DNA of 10,690 bases, taken from the NCBI GenBank assembly GCA_003252195.1, contig QKFK01000045.1:1-10690 (forward strand), in the 5' to 3' direction. How positions within the stretch are numbered: the stretch's first letter is position 1; every line of letters starts with the position of its first letter. The notes below the pieces were generated by a model, which saw only the letters and a list, made by a program, of their open reading frames with translations, was not told the origin of the DNA and ran no database searches. Source of the DNA: Rhodospirillales bacterium. GTDB lineage: Bacteria; Pseudomonadota; Alphaproteobacteria; QKFK01; SZUA-500. The position numbers were made by a program, and so were the translations under genes. Positions 1 through 7,941 of this stretch are shown one piece after another.

Positions 1-780
1 CAAGCTATAGAAGACAAAAAACGTCTTAAAGAAGAAGCAAAGCTAGCAAAGAAGAATAAAAAAGGCAAAAAAGATAAATCGCCAGAAGCTGTTGACGACA
101 TTAAAGAAGAACCAAGCTTATACAGCCCTAAATTACCATCTCACAATGACATTCCTGAAGGACTAGAATTAGTAACCGAAGAACCAATCGTAGACCCAAT
201 AGAAGAGATGGAGCCTATTGAACAATACGAAGAAACTGCCCCTGATGAAGACGTTTTTTCATCTGAGACAGAAGATGCACAAGAAGATGTCATTGAAGAA
301 GAAGGTGATGATGATGAAGAATATATAGCCTCATTATCTCATGTAGATAATGGCAACAATGCTGGTGGCGATATCTACGTAACACAAAACTTCTTTGGAA
401 AAATCAAAAAACCATCACTAAACGGCGGAACACAAAACGTGTCAGCACCTCCTGTTGCTCCAATAAAGAGTCCTGCTCCTCAGCCTATTACCCCACCAAC
501 ATCTCATATTGAAGAGGAATTATCTTCAAGCAATGCCGAAAACATAGAAGATAACCAAACAACGGCTACTCCTGCAAGCTCTGGCTTATCTAAAGGAATT
601 CTTGGCTCTTCTGTATTAAGTGGGTTATCTCTTAATCAATCATCTGAAAGAGAAGCGGCCACTCAAGACGCGGCCCAAGAATGGGAAGATGTTGCAGAAG
701 AATCTTCAGCCATAGACTTCAACCCACCAGAAGAAATCATCACAGATGGTGATACGGCTGAAATAGAATATGAAGAGTGA
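1..780 (+). CDS. Lysine-rich then acidic low-complexity protein, 3' part
   Basis: The reading frame is open from the first base to a TGA at 778-780, so 259 residues are visible and the start lies outside the window. The internal ATG at 208 is not needed as a start because the frame continues upstream of it. The visible part begins with a Lys/Glu-rich stretch (about residues 1-30), then becomes strongly acidic with Glu/Asp clusters (about 55-110), has a proline-rich spacer (about 145-175), and turns acidic again. No catalytic motif, signal peptide or membrane segment is visible. The last residues, EIEYEE, match the Glu-Tyr repeat of the ORF that overlaps it in the +1 frame, so the two may be one broken or frameshifted gene. 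It lies just upstream of the helicase on the same strand and may be cotranscribed with it. I do not recognise the family; composition suggests a disordered protein. Confidence 0.7.
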   Translation, partial: QAIEDKKRLKEEAKLAKKNKKGKKDKSPEAVDDIKEEPSLYSPKLPSHNDIPEGLELVTEEPIVDPIEEMEPIEQYEETAPDEDVFSSETEDAQEDVIEEEGDDDEEYIASLSHVDNGNNAGGDIYVTQNFFGKIKKPSLNGGTQNVSAPPVAPIKSPAPQPITPPTSHIEEELSSSNAENIEDNQTTATPASSGLSKGILGSSVLSGLSLNQSSEREAATQDAAQEWEDVAEESSAIDFNPPEEIITDGDTAEIEYEE

Positions 781-1021
781 AGAAGCAGTTGATAGTGAAG
801 AAGTTGAATACGAATATATAGAAGAAGCTTCAAACGAAGAAAATTCAGATGGCGAAATTGAGTATGAATATGTTGAAGCTGAAGAAGGAGCCGAATATCC
901 CGAAGGAACAGACTTTGAAGAAGGCATAGAATATGAATATGTCGAAGGAGAAGAAAACGAATTCGAAGAGATATTAGACGAGAGCTCTATATTCGAAGAA
1001 CCTGACGATAAAAATGGTTAA
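770..1021 (+). CDS. Short Glu-Tyr repeat ORF, likely +1-frame continuation of the preceding gene
   Basis: The 83-residue product is extremely acidic and carries three EYEY units, encoded at 806-817, 860-871 and 929-940. A fourth, partial unit (EYE, 766-774) lies in the preceding frame. The spacing from that unit to the first one here is 40 bases, which is 13 codons plus one base. This is what a single extra base or a +1 ribosomal shift would give. Skipping the T at 778 fuses the two frames smoothly through Glu codons. The alternative is a separate gene translationally coupled through the ATG at 770, which overlaps the upstream stop. No good ribosome binding site separate from the Glu codons (GAAGAG) is visible. 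It ends six bases before the helicase start. Function is unknown; only acidic composition and tyrosine periodicity can be described. Confidence 0.55.
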   Translation: MKSEEAVDSEEVEYEYIEEASNEENSDGEIEYEYVEAEEGAEYPEGTDFEEGIEYEYVEGEENEFEEILDESSIFEEPDDKNG

Positions 1022-1026
1022 ATAAA

Positions 1027-3774
1027 TTGAGCCTAATAGAAATACCAGCCATACCTATTTTAATTACAGAACACTCTAATGCTTTTGTAGTTACTGCGGA
1101 TGGTGAAATAATCACAAAAGATGCGCGGTCTATGCAAACTCTTAACAATAAGAGTTACATCCTTTGCCATGCACCATCAGCTTGTGCCAAACTTGGCATA
1201 AAAAGCATTTCTGCTTTTGATATATTAGAGTTATTTGCTTTTACGTATCCAGCTTGTTTTTGCGTACCAACTATCAAAGGCATGGCAAAGTTCTTTAACA
1301 TACCAACCCCTCAAAGCCCCGAACAAGAAGCCATGACCTCTCTTGGCATTATTAGAGTAATGCTTGAAAAATTATCTAAGCTAAACCCCAAAGAAAACAA
1401 CTTAGCAACTTCTGTAGCTTTCGTAATGAAAAAAGGTGGGTGGAATTGGGCCAACACAGTATTAAAAGCATTGGGGCACAACCCAGATGAGCTTCCCCAT
1501 ACATCAAGCTTATATAGGGGGGTAAAAATATGGGACAAACTCCCTGAATGGACAGATTTCGCTCCAGAAAACAATGTTGGCAACATTCCTGTTACCCCAG
1601 AAGAAGCCCGCAGACGTTTAGAAAAAATCCTCCCTGCAAACACTGAAGAGCGCCCCGAGCAATCAGATTATGCTTCATCAATTAGCTTTGCTTTTAACCC
1701 ACGAGTGCATGAAAAAGCTCCTAATGTTGTGTTAGCAGAAGCAGGAACCGGCACAGGCAAAACCCTTGGTTATATTGCCCCTGCAAGCTTGTGGTCAGAA
1801 AAAAACGATGCTGCCGTATGGATAAGCACCTACACTAAGAACCTGCAACGACAACTCGATAAAGAACTTAATAATCTATATAAAGATGAAAAAGAAAAAA
1901 GCTCCAAAGTCGCCATAAGAAAAGGACGAGAGAATTACACTTGTTTGCTCAATTATTCTGAAGCGGTCGCTAGACTGCCTGCCAGAGAAGAAAATGCAAT
2001 CGCATTAGGACTAATTGCAAGGTGGCTATTAAAAACTCGTGATGGAGACATGGTTGGCGGAGATCTACCAGGTTGGCTACCAGAATTACTAGGCCGCAAC
2101 AAAATTCTATCTTTGGCTGATAAACGCGGTGAATGTATTTATGCGTCTTGCGAGCATTACAAACAATGCTTTGTTGAACACGCCTTAAGAAGAGCAAAAA
2201 AGGCTGACATAGTAATTGCTAACCACGCCCTAGTTATGGCTCAAGCTTGTTTGGGCGGGCTAGATGATGCAAGCACACCCACTCGATATATCTTTGATGA
2301 AGGGCATCATATTTTTGATGCAGCTGATAGCGCTTTTTGCTCTCACTTAAGTGGGCTAGAAGCAGCCGACTTGCGCAAATGGCTTAGAGGAGCAGAAGAT
2401 GACGGCAAAAAATCTAGAGCAAAGGGACTAAAAAGACGCTTAGAAGACGTTATTATAGATAATCAAGATGCGCATAACGCTCTTAACGAGGTGTTTCACA
2501 ATGCACGCATATTGCCAGCCACAAATTGGCAAACCCGCCTTAATGATGAAAACCCGACTGGAGTATGTGAAAAATTCTTAAGCTTTGCGTCGGAACAAGT
2601 AATCACCAGAAATAACAATAATGATGGACCATATAGCCTTGAGACAGAAACCCTGCCTTTAATTGATGGTCTTGAAGAAGTTGCTTTAGAACTAAAACAA
2701 TCTATAGAAGCAATTATAAAACCCCTTAATCGACTTATAAAATCTCTAAACACAATCTTGTCTGAAAAAGCCAAAGATCTTGAACCCAACCAAAAGTCTC
2801 GCATAGAGGCTTCAGTCCGCTCTATAACTAACCGCGCGTTATTACCATTATCTTCGTGGAAAGATATGTTAAACGATATCGTATATAAGGTAGAGAATTC
2901 TGATTTCTGCGATTGGTTCATGATAGAAAAGATTGATGGTAGAAATTATGATGTTGGTATGTATCGTCATTTTATTGACCCCACAGTTCCATTTGCCAAA
3001 TCATTTAATGAAACGGCTCATGGAATTGCCATCACCTCAGCAACCTTAAGAGACAGAAGCGGTGATAATGAAAATGACTGGAAAATTGCAGAAAAAATTA
3101 GTGGAGCCGAAAAACTAACTATTGAGAACCCTAACAACCCTCCAATTAGGGCTCTATTTAACTCACCATTTAATTACCCTCAAAATTCGCTAGTGATTAT
3201 TATAAACGATATAAATAAGAATGACCCCAACCAAGTAGCTGCCGCATATAACGAATTATTTAAATGTTCAAAAGGAGGTGCGTTAGGTATTTTTACTGCC
3301 ATATCACGATTAAAAGCTACTTACACCAAAATTGTAGACAGCCTCCAACGTAGCGGATTAAAACTACTTGCTCAGCATGCTGATGGCATGAATACTTCAA
3401 CCCTAATTGATATATTCAAAGAAGAGACTGACACCTGTTTATTAGGAACCGATGCGGTTAGAGATGGAGTAGATATCCCAGGGGATTCTCTTCGTATGAT
3501 AGTGTTTGACAGAGTTCCATGGCCCAAGCCATCATTACTTCACAAAGCGCGACGCAAATATTTTGGCGAGATGTATGATGACATGCTAACCAGATATAAA
3601 TTATCTCAAGCCTTTGGTCGCTTAATTAGACGCAAAGATGATAAGGGCATATTTATAATATTAGATAAAATGACACCAACAAGATTATGCTCTGCCTTCC
3701 CTGAAGGTGTAGAAATAAAAAGGATTGGTCTAAAAGAAGCCATCGAAACAATCAACAGTTTTCTTGATAATTAG
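1027..3774 (+). CDS. ATP-dependent DNA helicase, DinG/XPD (Rad3) type with Fe-S cluster
   Basis: This 915-residue superfamily 2 helicase carries Walker A AGTGTGKT (239-246, Lys245) and the DEAH-box variant DEGHH (424-428). It also has SATL (671-674), motif V GTDAVRDGVD (from 807) and motif VI QAFGRLIR (861-868). Four cysteines, C306, C370, C375 and C381, sit between Walker A and the DEAH box with the spacing of the XPD/DinG 4Fe-4S domain. Family members unwind DNA 5'-3' and act in repair and in resolving unusual structures such as R-loops or replication blocks. About 200 residues precede the helicase core. They have the length of the exonuclease-like N-terminus of some DinG proteins, but I see no DEDD catalytic pattern. 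The start is TTG at 1027: in-frame stops at 1003 and 1009 exclude an earlier start, and no strong Shine-Dalgarno is visible. A distributive DNA-repair role is inferred from family only. Confidence 0.9.
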   Translation: MSLIEIPAIPILITEHSNAFVVTADGEIITKDARSMQTLNNKSYILCHAPSACAKLGIKSISAFDILELFAFTYPACFCVPTIKGMAKFFNIPTPQSPEQEAMTSLGIIRVMLEKLSKLNPKENNLATSVAFVMKKGGWNWANTVLKALGHNPDELPHTSSLYRGVKIWDKLPEWTDFAPENNVGNIPVTPEEARRRLEKILPANTEERPEQSDYASSISFAFNPRVHEKAPNVVLAEAGTGTGKTLGYIAPASLWSEKNDAAVWISTYTKNLQRQLDKELNNLYKDEKEKSSKVAIRKGRENYTCLLNYSEAVARLPAREENAIALGLIARWLLKTRDGDMVGGDLPGWLPELLGRNKILSLADKRGECIYASCEHYKQCFVEHALRRAKKADIVIANHALVMAQACLGGLDDASTPTRYIFDEGHHIFDAADSAFCSHLSGLEAADLRKWLRGAEDDGKKSRAKGLKRRLEDVIIDNQDAHNALNEVFHNARILPATNWQTRLNDENPTGVCEKFLSFASEQVITRNNNNDGPYSLETETLPLIDGLEEVALELKQSIEAIIKPLNRLIKSLNTILSEKAKDLEPNQKSRIEASVRSITNRALLPLSSWKDMLNDIVYKVENSDFCDWFMIEKIDGRNYDVGMYRHFIDPTVPFAKSFNETAHGIAITSATLRDRSGDNENDWKIAEKISGAEKLTIENPNNPPIRALFNSPFNYPQNSLVIIINDINKNDPNQVAAAYNELFKCSKGGALGIFTAISRLKATYTKIVDSLQRSGLKLLAQHADGMNTSTLIDIFKEETDTCLLGTDAVRDGVDIPGDSLRMIVFDRVPWPKPSLLHKARRKYFGEMYDDMLTRYKLSQAFGRLIRRKDDKGIFIILDKMTPTRLCSAFPEGVEIKRIGLKEAIETINSFLDN

Positions 3775-3783
3775 ATGCAATTG

Positions 3784-3800
3784 TGATATTAGTAATATCA
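3784..3800. repeat. Small perfect hairpin between helicase and next gene
   Basis: TGATATT and AATATCA form a 7-bp perfect stem around the loop AGT, ten bases after the helicase stop and about 23 bases before the next ATG. It has no T-tract, so it is not a classical terminator. It may be an mRNA processing or stability element, or an operator. In AT-rich DNA a stem this short can also be chance. Confidence 0.3.
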
Positions 3801-3822
3801 ATTATTATAAGAGGTGTGCCTT

Positions 3823-4728
3823 ATGTATGATAAACTTAAAAAAGACCTAAATTTATTCACTGGAGAGCTAATCTCTGAGTTTATCCCTTTCGAAAAGGAT
3901 AAAGTTATAGATTTTCAAACTGGTCTTTTGAGCTTATCTTTAAGTGAAGCGAACAAAGCCCCCAAAGAAAAAACAAACTTATTTGGCATTAGAAACGAAG
4001 ACGATCTTAAAAACAAATTATTAGCTTCATCTGTGTCTCCAATGTTACGTAAACAAGCGAGTAAAACTGTTATTAGCGGTCAAGGCATGCCCAGAGATGT
4101 TCCTCCTATGGGGTTAATCGCTGTAACTTTAGGGCTAGTATCTAACGACGTTAAAAATGAGCTTATGGCGTGTCAGGCAGCCAACAGGACCATTTGTGCT
4201 CTTGAAGATTGGGACAAGCTTGAACCTAGTGTTGAGAACATAGATAAAAACCTATATGACCAAAGAGACAAAGGCAAACAAGCTCGTCATTTCATTGGTG
4301 GATTTGGCAAAGACCCACAAAGCTTGGTAGCTGCTCAATCAATAAACCATATGGGAGATATTTTATCTTCATTAATAGCTTGCGACAAAAAACTTATTTC
4401 AAGCCCTTATGTAACTAAAGCAAAAGAAGCATTAGAAACATCTGCCGCAAAAAGCCTTATTCTAGCTGGCGAAAACTTAGCAAGGGCAGATATCCCTAGA
4501 GCGACTGAGATTATCTCTTATGGGATTAGCATACCAAAAACAGACTCCACTGAGCGTTCCATTCAGAGCGCAATAAAATTTGCATCTGACTCTTTGTGCA
4601 AACAAGGAATTATATCTGACAAACAACGTAAAGACATAAGACACTTAGCTGCTCATCGAGCTATGCAATCAATATTTTCAACATCACAGAATCTGCATCC
4701 GTTTTCATTCAAAAACGCCCAAAGATAA
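3823..4728 (+). CDS. Hypothetical soluble protein, 301 residues
   Basis: I do not recognise this protein. The chosen start is ATG 3823, preceded by AGAGGTG at 3810-3816 with a six-base spacer. An in-frame GTG at 3814 exists but lies inside that ribosome binding site. The sequence looks cytosolic and mainly alpha-helical, with no signal peptide, no membrane segment and no nucleotide-binding loop. Notable local features are a Gly/Pro-rich segment GQGMPRDVPPMG (about residues 87-98), HFIGGFGKDP (about 152-161), and Ala/Leu-rich helices from about 165 to 290. It follows the helicase by 48 bases on the same strand and could be cotranscribed, which would suggest but not show a link to DNA metabolism. 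No terminator is evident downstream. Confidence 0.7.
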   Translation: MYDKLKKDLNLFTGELISEFIPFEKDKVIDFQTGLLSLSLSEANKAPKEKTNLFGIRNEDDLKNKLLASSVSPMLRKQASKTVISGQGMPRDVPPMGLIAVTLGLVSNDVKNELMACQAANRTICALEDWDKLEPSVENIDKNLYDQRDKGKQARHFIGGFGKDPQSLVAAQSINHMGDILSSLIACDKKLISSPYVTKAKEALETSAAKSLILAGENLARADIPRATEIISYGISIPKTDSTERSIQSAIKFASDSLCKQGIISDKQRKDIRHLAAHRAMQSIFSTSQNLHPFSFKNAQR

Positions 4729-4968
4729 ACTATCCCCAGCTTCAACTTAAAATAATTAAAAATAATTTCAATTAGAATAATTTTAATTAGCAATACAATA
4801 TGTTAAATAATATTAACGTTTGCACCACCAATAATTACGCCCCGCAAGCAATTGTCATTATCGATTGTATATACTGTTGACTACATATCTTTTTGATATA
4901 AACTTTTTTACTACAAACTTATGTTTGTGTAACTTTAGTTTTCAACAAGAAAATTCAGGAGGGTTTGT
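4729..4968. other. AT-rich intergenic region upstream of the chemoreceptor
   Basis: This 240-base gap is very AT-rich. It holds an inverted repeat AATTAAAA (4754-4761) / TTTTAATT (4781-4788) with a 19-base interval, which may be chance in such sequence. It also holds the candidate promoter and the ribosome binding site for the chemoreceptor. No T-tailed GC-rich hairpin follows the upstream gene, and I see no small ORF worth calling. Confidence 0.5.
4877..4904 (+). promoter_or_regulatory. Candidate sigma-70-type promoter of the chemoreceptor
   Basis: TTGACT (4877-4882) is followed after 16 bases by TAAACT (4899-4904). An alternative -10 is TATAAA at 4897-4902 with a short 14-base spacer. It would give a leader of about 60 bases before the ATG at 4969. 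A purine-rich Shine-Dalgarno AGGAGGG lies at 4956-4962, six bases before that ATG. Confidence 0.4.
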
Positions 4969-6594
4969 ATGAGCATTGAGACATGTTGGGGTGCCTTCAT
5001 TCAAAATATAGATAATAAGTCTATAAATAATATGATTGATAGCTTTTGCGATGGAAATTTAAGATTTGCATCATTAGAAGCAAACCAAAAACAAGAATTA
5101 AGAAAAGAATATATACAATATATTTCTTCACTAAAAATATCTAGTAGCGAAAAACACTTACTATCCATATATCGATACAATGACACAGTATCACTAGCTT
5201 CTTTTATGGACTTTATCCTTGGCTCACTTACCGATATCGCCAAGAAAAAAGATTCTATATTTAATAAAAAATCTATAAAAGTTTCAGCATATGCCTCAAA
5301 TTTATTTATTAAGCATATGTCTTTTGCAGCAGCTAATGGCTCAAAATCAAAAGATGAAGCTGTAAAAAAATCATCAGACTTTGATAATCTGAGAAAGACT
5401 GTAAATATTGCAGAAGGCATTCACAATGCAACTACTGTATTAGCATCTTTATTCAACTCATCAAAAGATATTCGCTCTAAAAGTGAAACCATTGCCTCAG
5501 CCTCTGAAGAAATGGTGTCATCGGTATCTTCAATCTCAAAAAATGCAGCTAATGTTACCGAAGAATCCAGAGAAGCAGAAACCGTTATGCACCACGGAAT
5601 TGAATCTTCAGAACAGGCTATTAAAAGCATTCAAGAAATTATTGCTGCGGTTGAGGTTACCCAAAGCAAAGTTAACAATCTTGCAAAGACATCAGATAAA
5701 ATCTCAGAAATTTTATCTGTAATTGATGACATCTCAAAACAGACCAACCTTCTTGCTCTTAATGCAACAATTGAAGCAGCCAGAGCTGGAGAGGCTGGCA
5801 AGGGCTTTAGCGTTGTAGCCAATGAGGTAAAAATTCTTGCTGGACAAACATCAAAAGCTACCGAAGACATTAAAGAAAGAATTATTGGTTTACAACAAGA
5901 TACTAATGAAATTCTAAGTGCTATGTCACAAAGTGCTGCTGCGGTTAAGACAGGAGAGCAAGTAATTAGCGAAACATCAACCCAGATGCACATAGCCGCG
6001 GAAAGAATTGTTCAGATTTACACAAATATGAACGAAATATCTGCTATTCTAGGGCACCAAGAAACCGCCTCAAGAGAAATTTCAGAAGGTATTTCTGCTG
6101 TTGCAAAATCTACGGCTGATAATGATGAAATGATATCATCTCTTGCAAGTGCAATTAACACAACCAACGAAACAATCGTTAAGTTTGCAGCAGAATGGTC
6201 AGTAAACAAAACAGATAAAACGATTTGTGAATTAGGTAAATTAGACCATATTATCTTTACCAAATGCATCACTGATACTTTAATTGGTCAGGGCAACCTA
6301 AAGCCACACGAAGTACCAGATCACCACAATTGTCGTCTTGGTAAATGGTATGACAACATAACTAATATCGAGATTAAATCTAGCCAAGTTTATAGAGACT
6401 TATTAGCACCACATGAGAAAGTTCATGCATATGCTCAAGAAGCTTTAAGATATCACGCTAGTGGCGATGTATATGCATCAATGAATGCCATGAACAATCT
6501 ATCAGAAGCATCCCATATTGTGCTAAAAGATCTAACAAAATTAGCTGACATGATGCCAGATGACAATGCTAGCAAAGCTAAATTAGCAGCATAA
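4969..6594 (+). CDS. Cytosolic methyl-accepting chemotaxis protein with C-terminal CZB zinc-binding domain
   Basis: This 541-residue chemoreceptor has no signal peptide and no membrane helices, so it is a soluble receptor. Residues 1 to about 160 form a predicted helical N-terminal region I cannot assign. A coiled-coil signalling domain follows (about 165-405), with the conserved hairpin tip around 258-287 including EAARAGEAGKGF (269-280) that contacts CheW and CheA. The C-terminus (about 420-520) matches the chemoreceptor zinc-binding (CZB) domain. His427, Cys455 in the NCRLGKW motif, and His482 and His486 in PHEKVH fit the 3His-1Cys site. CZB receptors such as Helicobacter TlpD respond to zinc or oxidants, so cytoplasmic redox or metal sensing is a reasonable inference. 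No CheR-binding pentapeptide is seen at the C-terminus. It stands as a single transcription unit between its own promoter and a strong terminator. Confidence 0.92.
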   Translation: MSIETCWGAFIQNIDNKSINNMIDSFCDGNLRFASLEANQKQELRKEYIQYISSLKISSSEKHLLSIYRYNDTVSLASFMDFILGSLTDIAKKKDSIFNKKSIKVSAYASNLFIKHMSFAAANGSKSKDEAVKKSSDFDNLRKTVNIAEGIHNATTVLASLFNSSKDIRSKSETIASASEEMVSSVSSISKNAANVTEESREAETVMHHGIESSEQAIKSIQEIIAAVEVTQSKVNNLAKTSDKISEILSVIDDISKQTNLLALNATIEAARAGEAGKGFSVVANEVKILAGQTSKATEDIKERIIGLQQDTNEILSAMSQSAAAVKTGEQVISETSTQMHIAAERIVQIYTNMNEISAILGHQETASREISEGISAVAKSTADNDEMISSLASAINTTNETIVKFAAEWSVNKTDKTICELGKLDHIIFTKCITDTLIGQGNLKPHEVPDHHNCRLGKWYDNITNIEIKSSQVYRDLLAPHEKVHAYAQEALRYHASGDVYASMNAMNNLSEASHIVLKDLTKLADMMPDDNASKAKLAA

Positions 6595-6617
6595 GCAATA
6601 ACAGAGCTTATCACACA

Positions 6618-6650
6618 AAATAAAGGCGACCTACAGGTCGCCTTTATTTA
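6618..6650 (+). terminator. Intrinsic terminator after the chemoreceptor, probably bidirectional
   Basis: AAAGGCGACC (6622-6631) and GGTCGCCTTT (6636-6645) pair perfectly around the loop TACA. The stem extends by four more A-T pairs, giving about 14 bp. TTTATTT closes the hairpin on the + strand and TTTATTTT on the - strand, so it can also stop transcripts of the leftward operon ending at 6737. Confidence 0.9.
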
Positions 6651-6736
6651 ATATTCACTAAGACAGCAACATATTGCTACAACCTCACACAGGCTAATAA
6701 AAACTCCAGCCACAAACAATGGTTATACCAGTAGGC
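6651..6736. other. Short spacer between converging units, nothing recognised
   Basis: This gap separates the shared terminator from the stop codon of the leftward operon. I see no gene and no hairpin stronger than a few base pairs. Confidence 0.4.
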
Positions 6737-6971
6737 TTATTTTACGGATGTTATTATTTTTGTTAAATCCGCCTCTGAAGGAAGGCTCCCTGAAACAACA
6801 GCTTTTCCATTAATTTTTAATGCAGGGGTAACCATCACTCCCGCCTCAACAATTTGCATCATGTCTTCAACTTTATTATTCAACACCAAGCTCTTTAGAT
6901 ACTTTATCTGTGAGCTCATAGAGTTTTTTACATTTGGCACAACCTGTACCATAAACAATCATTTCAAGCAT
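6737..6971 (-). pseudogene. Small thioredoxin-like (redox-active disulfide) protein, interrupted by a +1 frame change
   Basis: From ATG 6971 the frame reads MLEMIVYGTGCAKCKKLYEL and continues to KELGVE, ending at a TAA at 6876-6878. It has the redox motif Cys11-Ala-Lys-Cys14. The remainder of the fold, KVEDMMQIVEAGVMVTPALKINGK and on to the TAA at 6737, continues in the +1 frame. It includes the cis-proline TPAL loop. Joined, the two parts give the usual 76-80-residue protein of the small disulfide family often linked to DUF318 permeases. A ribosome binding site GGAG precedes ATG 6971 by nine bases, inside the end of the permease gene, whose stop is one base away. The gene is therefore the third member of the operon. 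Either it is inactivated, or it is rescued by frameshifting, or the sequence has an indel error. An ATG-less reading from the shifted frame alone would lack the CxxC. Confidence 0.75.
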
Positions 6972-6972
6972 A

Positions 6973-7941
6973 TCATAATACTCCGTTTAATATATATCCA
7001 ACCACCACGAATGAAATCATCAAATAAACTGCAAATATTGCTATCATCTCTTTTTTAATAACTTGAGATAGCATTATCATCTCAGGCAACGAAATTGCAG
7101 TAATGCTCATAAGCATAGCAAGAGAAGTCCCAACAGGAACACCTTTCAGCAACAAAACTTGTATAATTGGCATAACACCAGCATGGTTAGCATAAATAGG
7201 AATCCCCGCTATAGCTGCCAACGGAACGGCAAAAGGATTCTCTTTCCCTAAATATTTTACAAATAATTCTTGCGGAACATAGCCATGCATAAAAGCCCCA
7301 AGAATTAAACCTATAAAAATATAAAAACCTATTTTTTTTAATGTGTCATTAGCGAACCCAAACGCATATTTTACAGTTGCCTTAACCTTATCTTTTGTGG
7401 CATCACAGGCACATACGGCTGGCGTGTAATTTTCTTTGGCCTGATATTTGCTATATTTTTCTAGCCCAAACATATCGCACAAAAAACCACCAATAAATGC
7501 AATCACACTCCCAATTAATACATATAGCAACGCAACTTTTACACCAGCGCCTTGCATTGATAGCAATATAATAGCAGCCACTTCACTAACTAATGGAGAG
7601 CTAAGCAAAAATGCCATAGCCACACCGAACGGCACACCCGCAATTATAAATCCAATAAATAGTGGTATAGATGAACATGAGCAGAATGGTGTAAACACAC
7701 CCAAAAACACAGCCAACAGATAACCAACAAATCTTGATTTACCAGATAAATAATCTCGAACCTTTTCTGGCGATAATTGTGAACGGAAAAGAGAGATCAC
7801 AAAAATCAAAACATAAACCATCACAAAAATTTTGGTTATATCTTCTATAAAAAAATGTGTCGCTTTACCAAAGTGAGTCGACAAGTCCAAGCCCAATAGG
7901 CTGGTTATATAATCAGCTAAATATGTAAAATATTTAAACAT
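6973..7941 (-). CDS. DUF318/UPF0718 permease, ArsP-like metalloid efflux candidate
   Basis: This is a 322-residue polytopic inner-membrane protein with about eight hydrophobic segments. They lie roughly at 34-52, 71-100, 103-127, 134-155, 203-221, 237-262, 268-292 and 298-320. The family signature FCSCSSIPLFIGFIIAG lies at 86-102, with Cys87 and Cys89. The length and this motif fit the DUF318 permeases. ArsP, a member, exports trivalent organoarsenicals such as methylarsenite, and its conserved cysteines bind the substrate. A central cytoplasmic loop carries a second Cys-x-Cys (177 and 179). Its ATG directly follows the TAA of the ArsR gene with no gap, so translation is probably coupled. The substrate is inferred from family and operon; other members have no known substrate. 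Confidence 0.85.
   Translation of the reverse strand: MFKYFTYLADYITSLLGLDLSTHFGKATHFFIEDITKIFVMVYVLIFVISLFRSQLSPEKVRDYLSGKSRFVGYLLAVFLGVFTPFCSCSSIPLFIGFIIAGVPFGVAMAFLLSSPLVSEVAAIILLSMQGAGVKVALLYVLIGSVIAFIGGFLCDMFGLEKYSKYQAKENYTPAVCACDATKDKVKATVKYAFGFANDTLKKIGFYIFIGLILGAFMHGYVPQELFVKYLGKENPFAVPLAAIAGIPIYANHAGVMPIIQVLLLKGVPVGTSLAMLMSITAISLPEMIMLSQVIKKEMIAIFAVYLMISFVVVGYILNGVL

Noticed and set aside
208..210. ATG as start of the first gene
   Set aside because: The frame is open from base 1 with the same compositional style, so this is an internal methionine.
3814..3816. GTG as start of the 301-residue gene
   Set aside because: It lies within the Shine-Dalgarno AGAGGTG that serves ATG 3823.
4969..5450. 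Globin-type sensor at the chemoreceptor N-terminus
   Set aside because: Helical, but no convincing proximal-histidine pattern; left unassigned.
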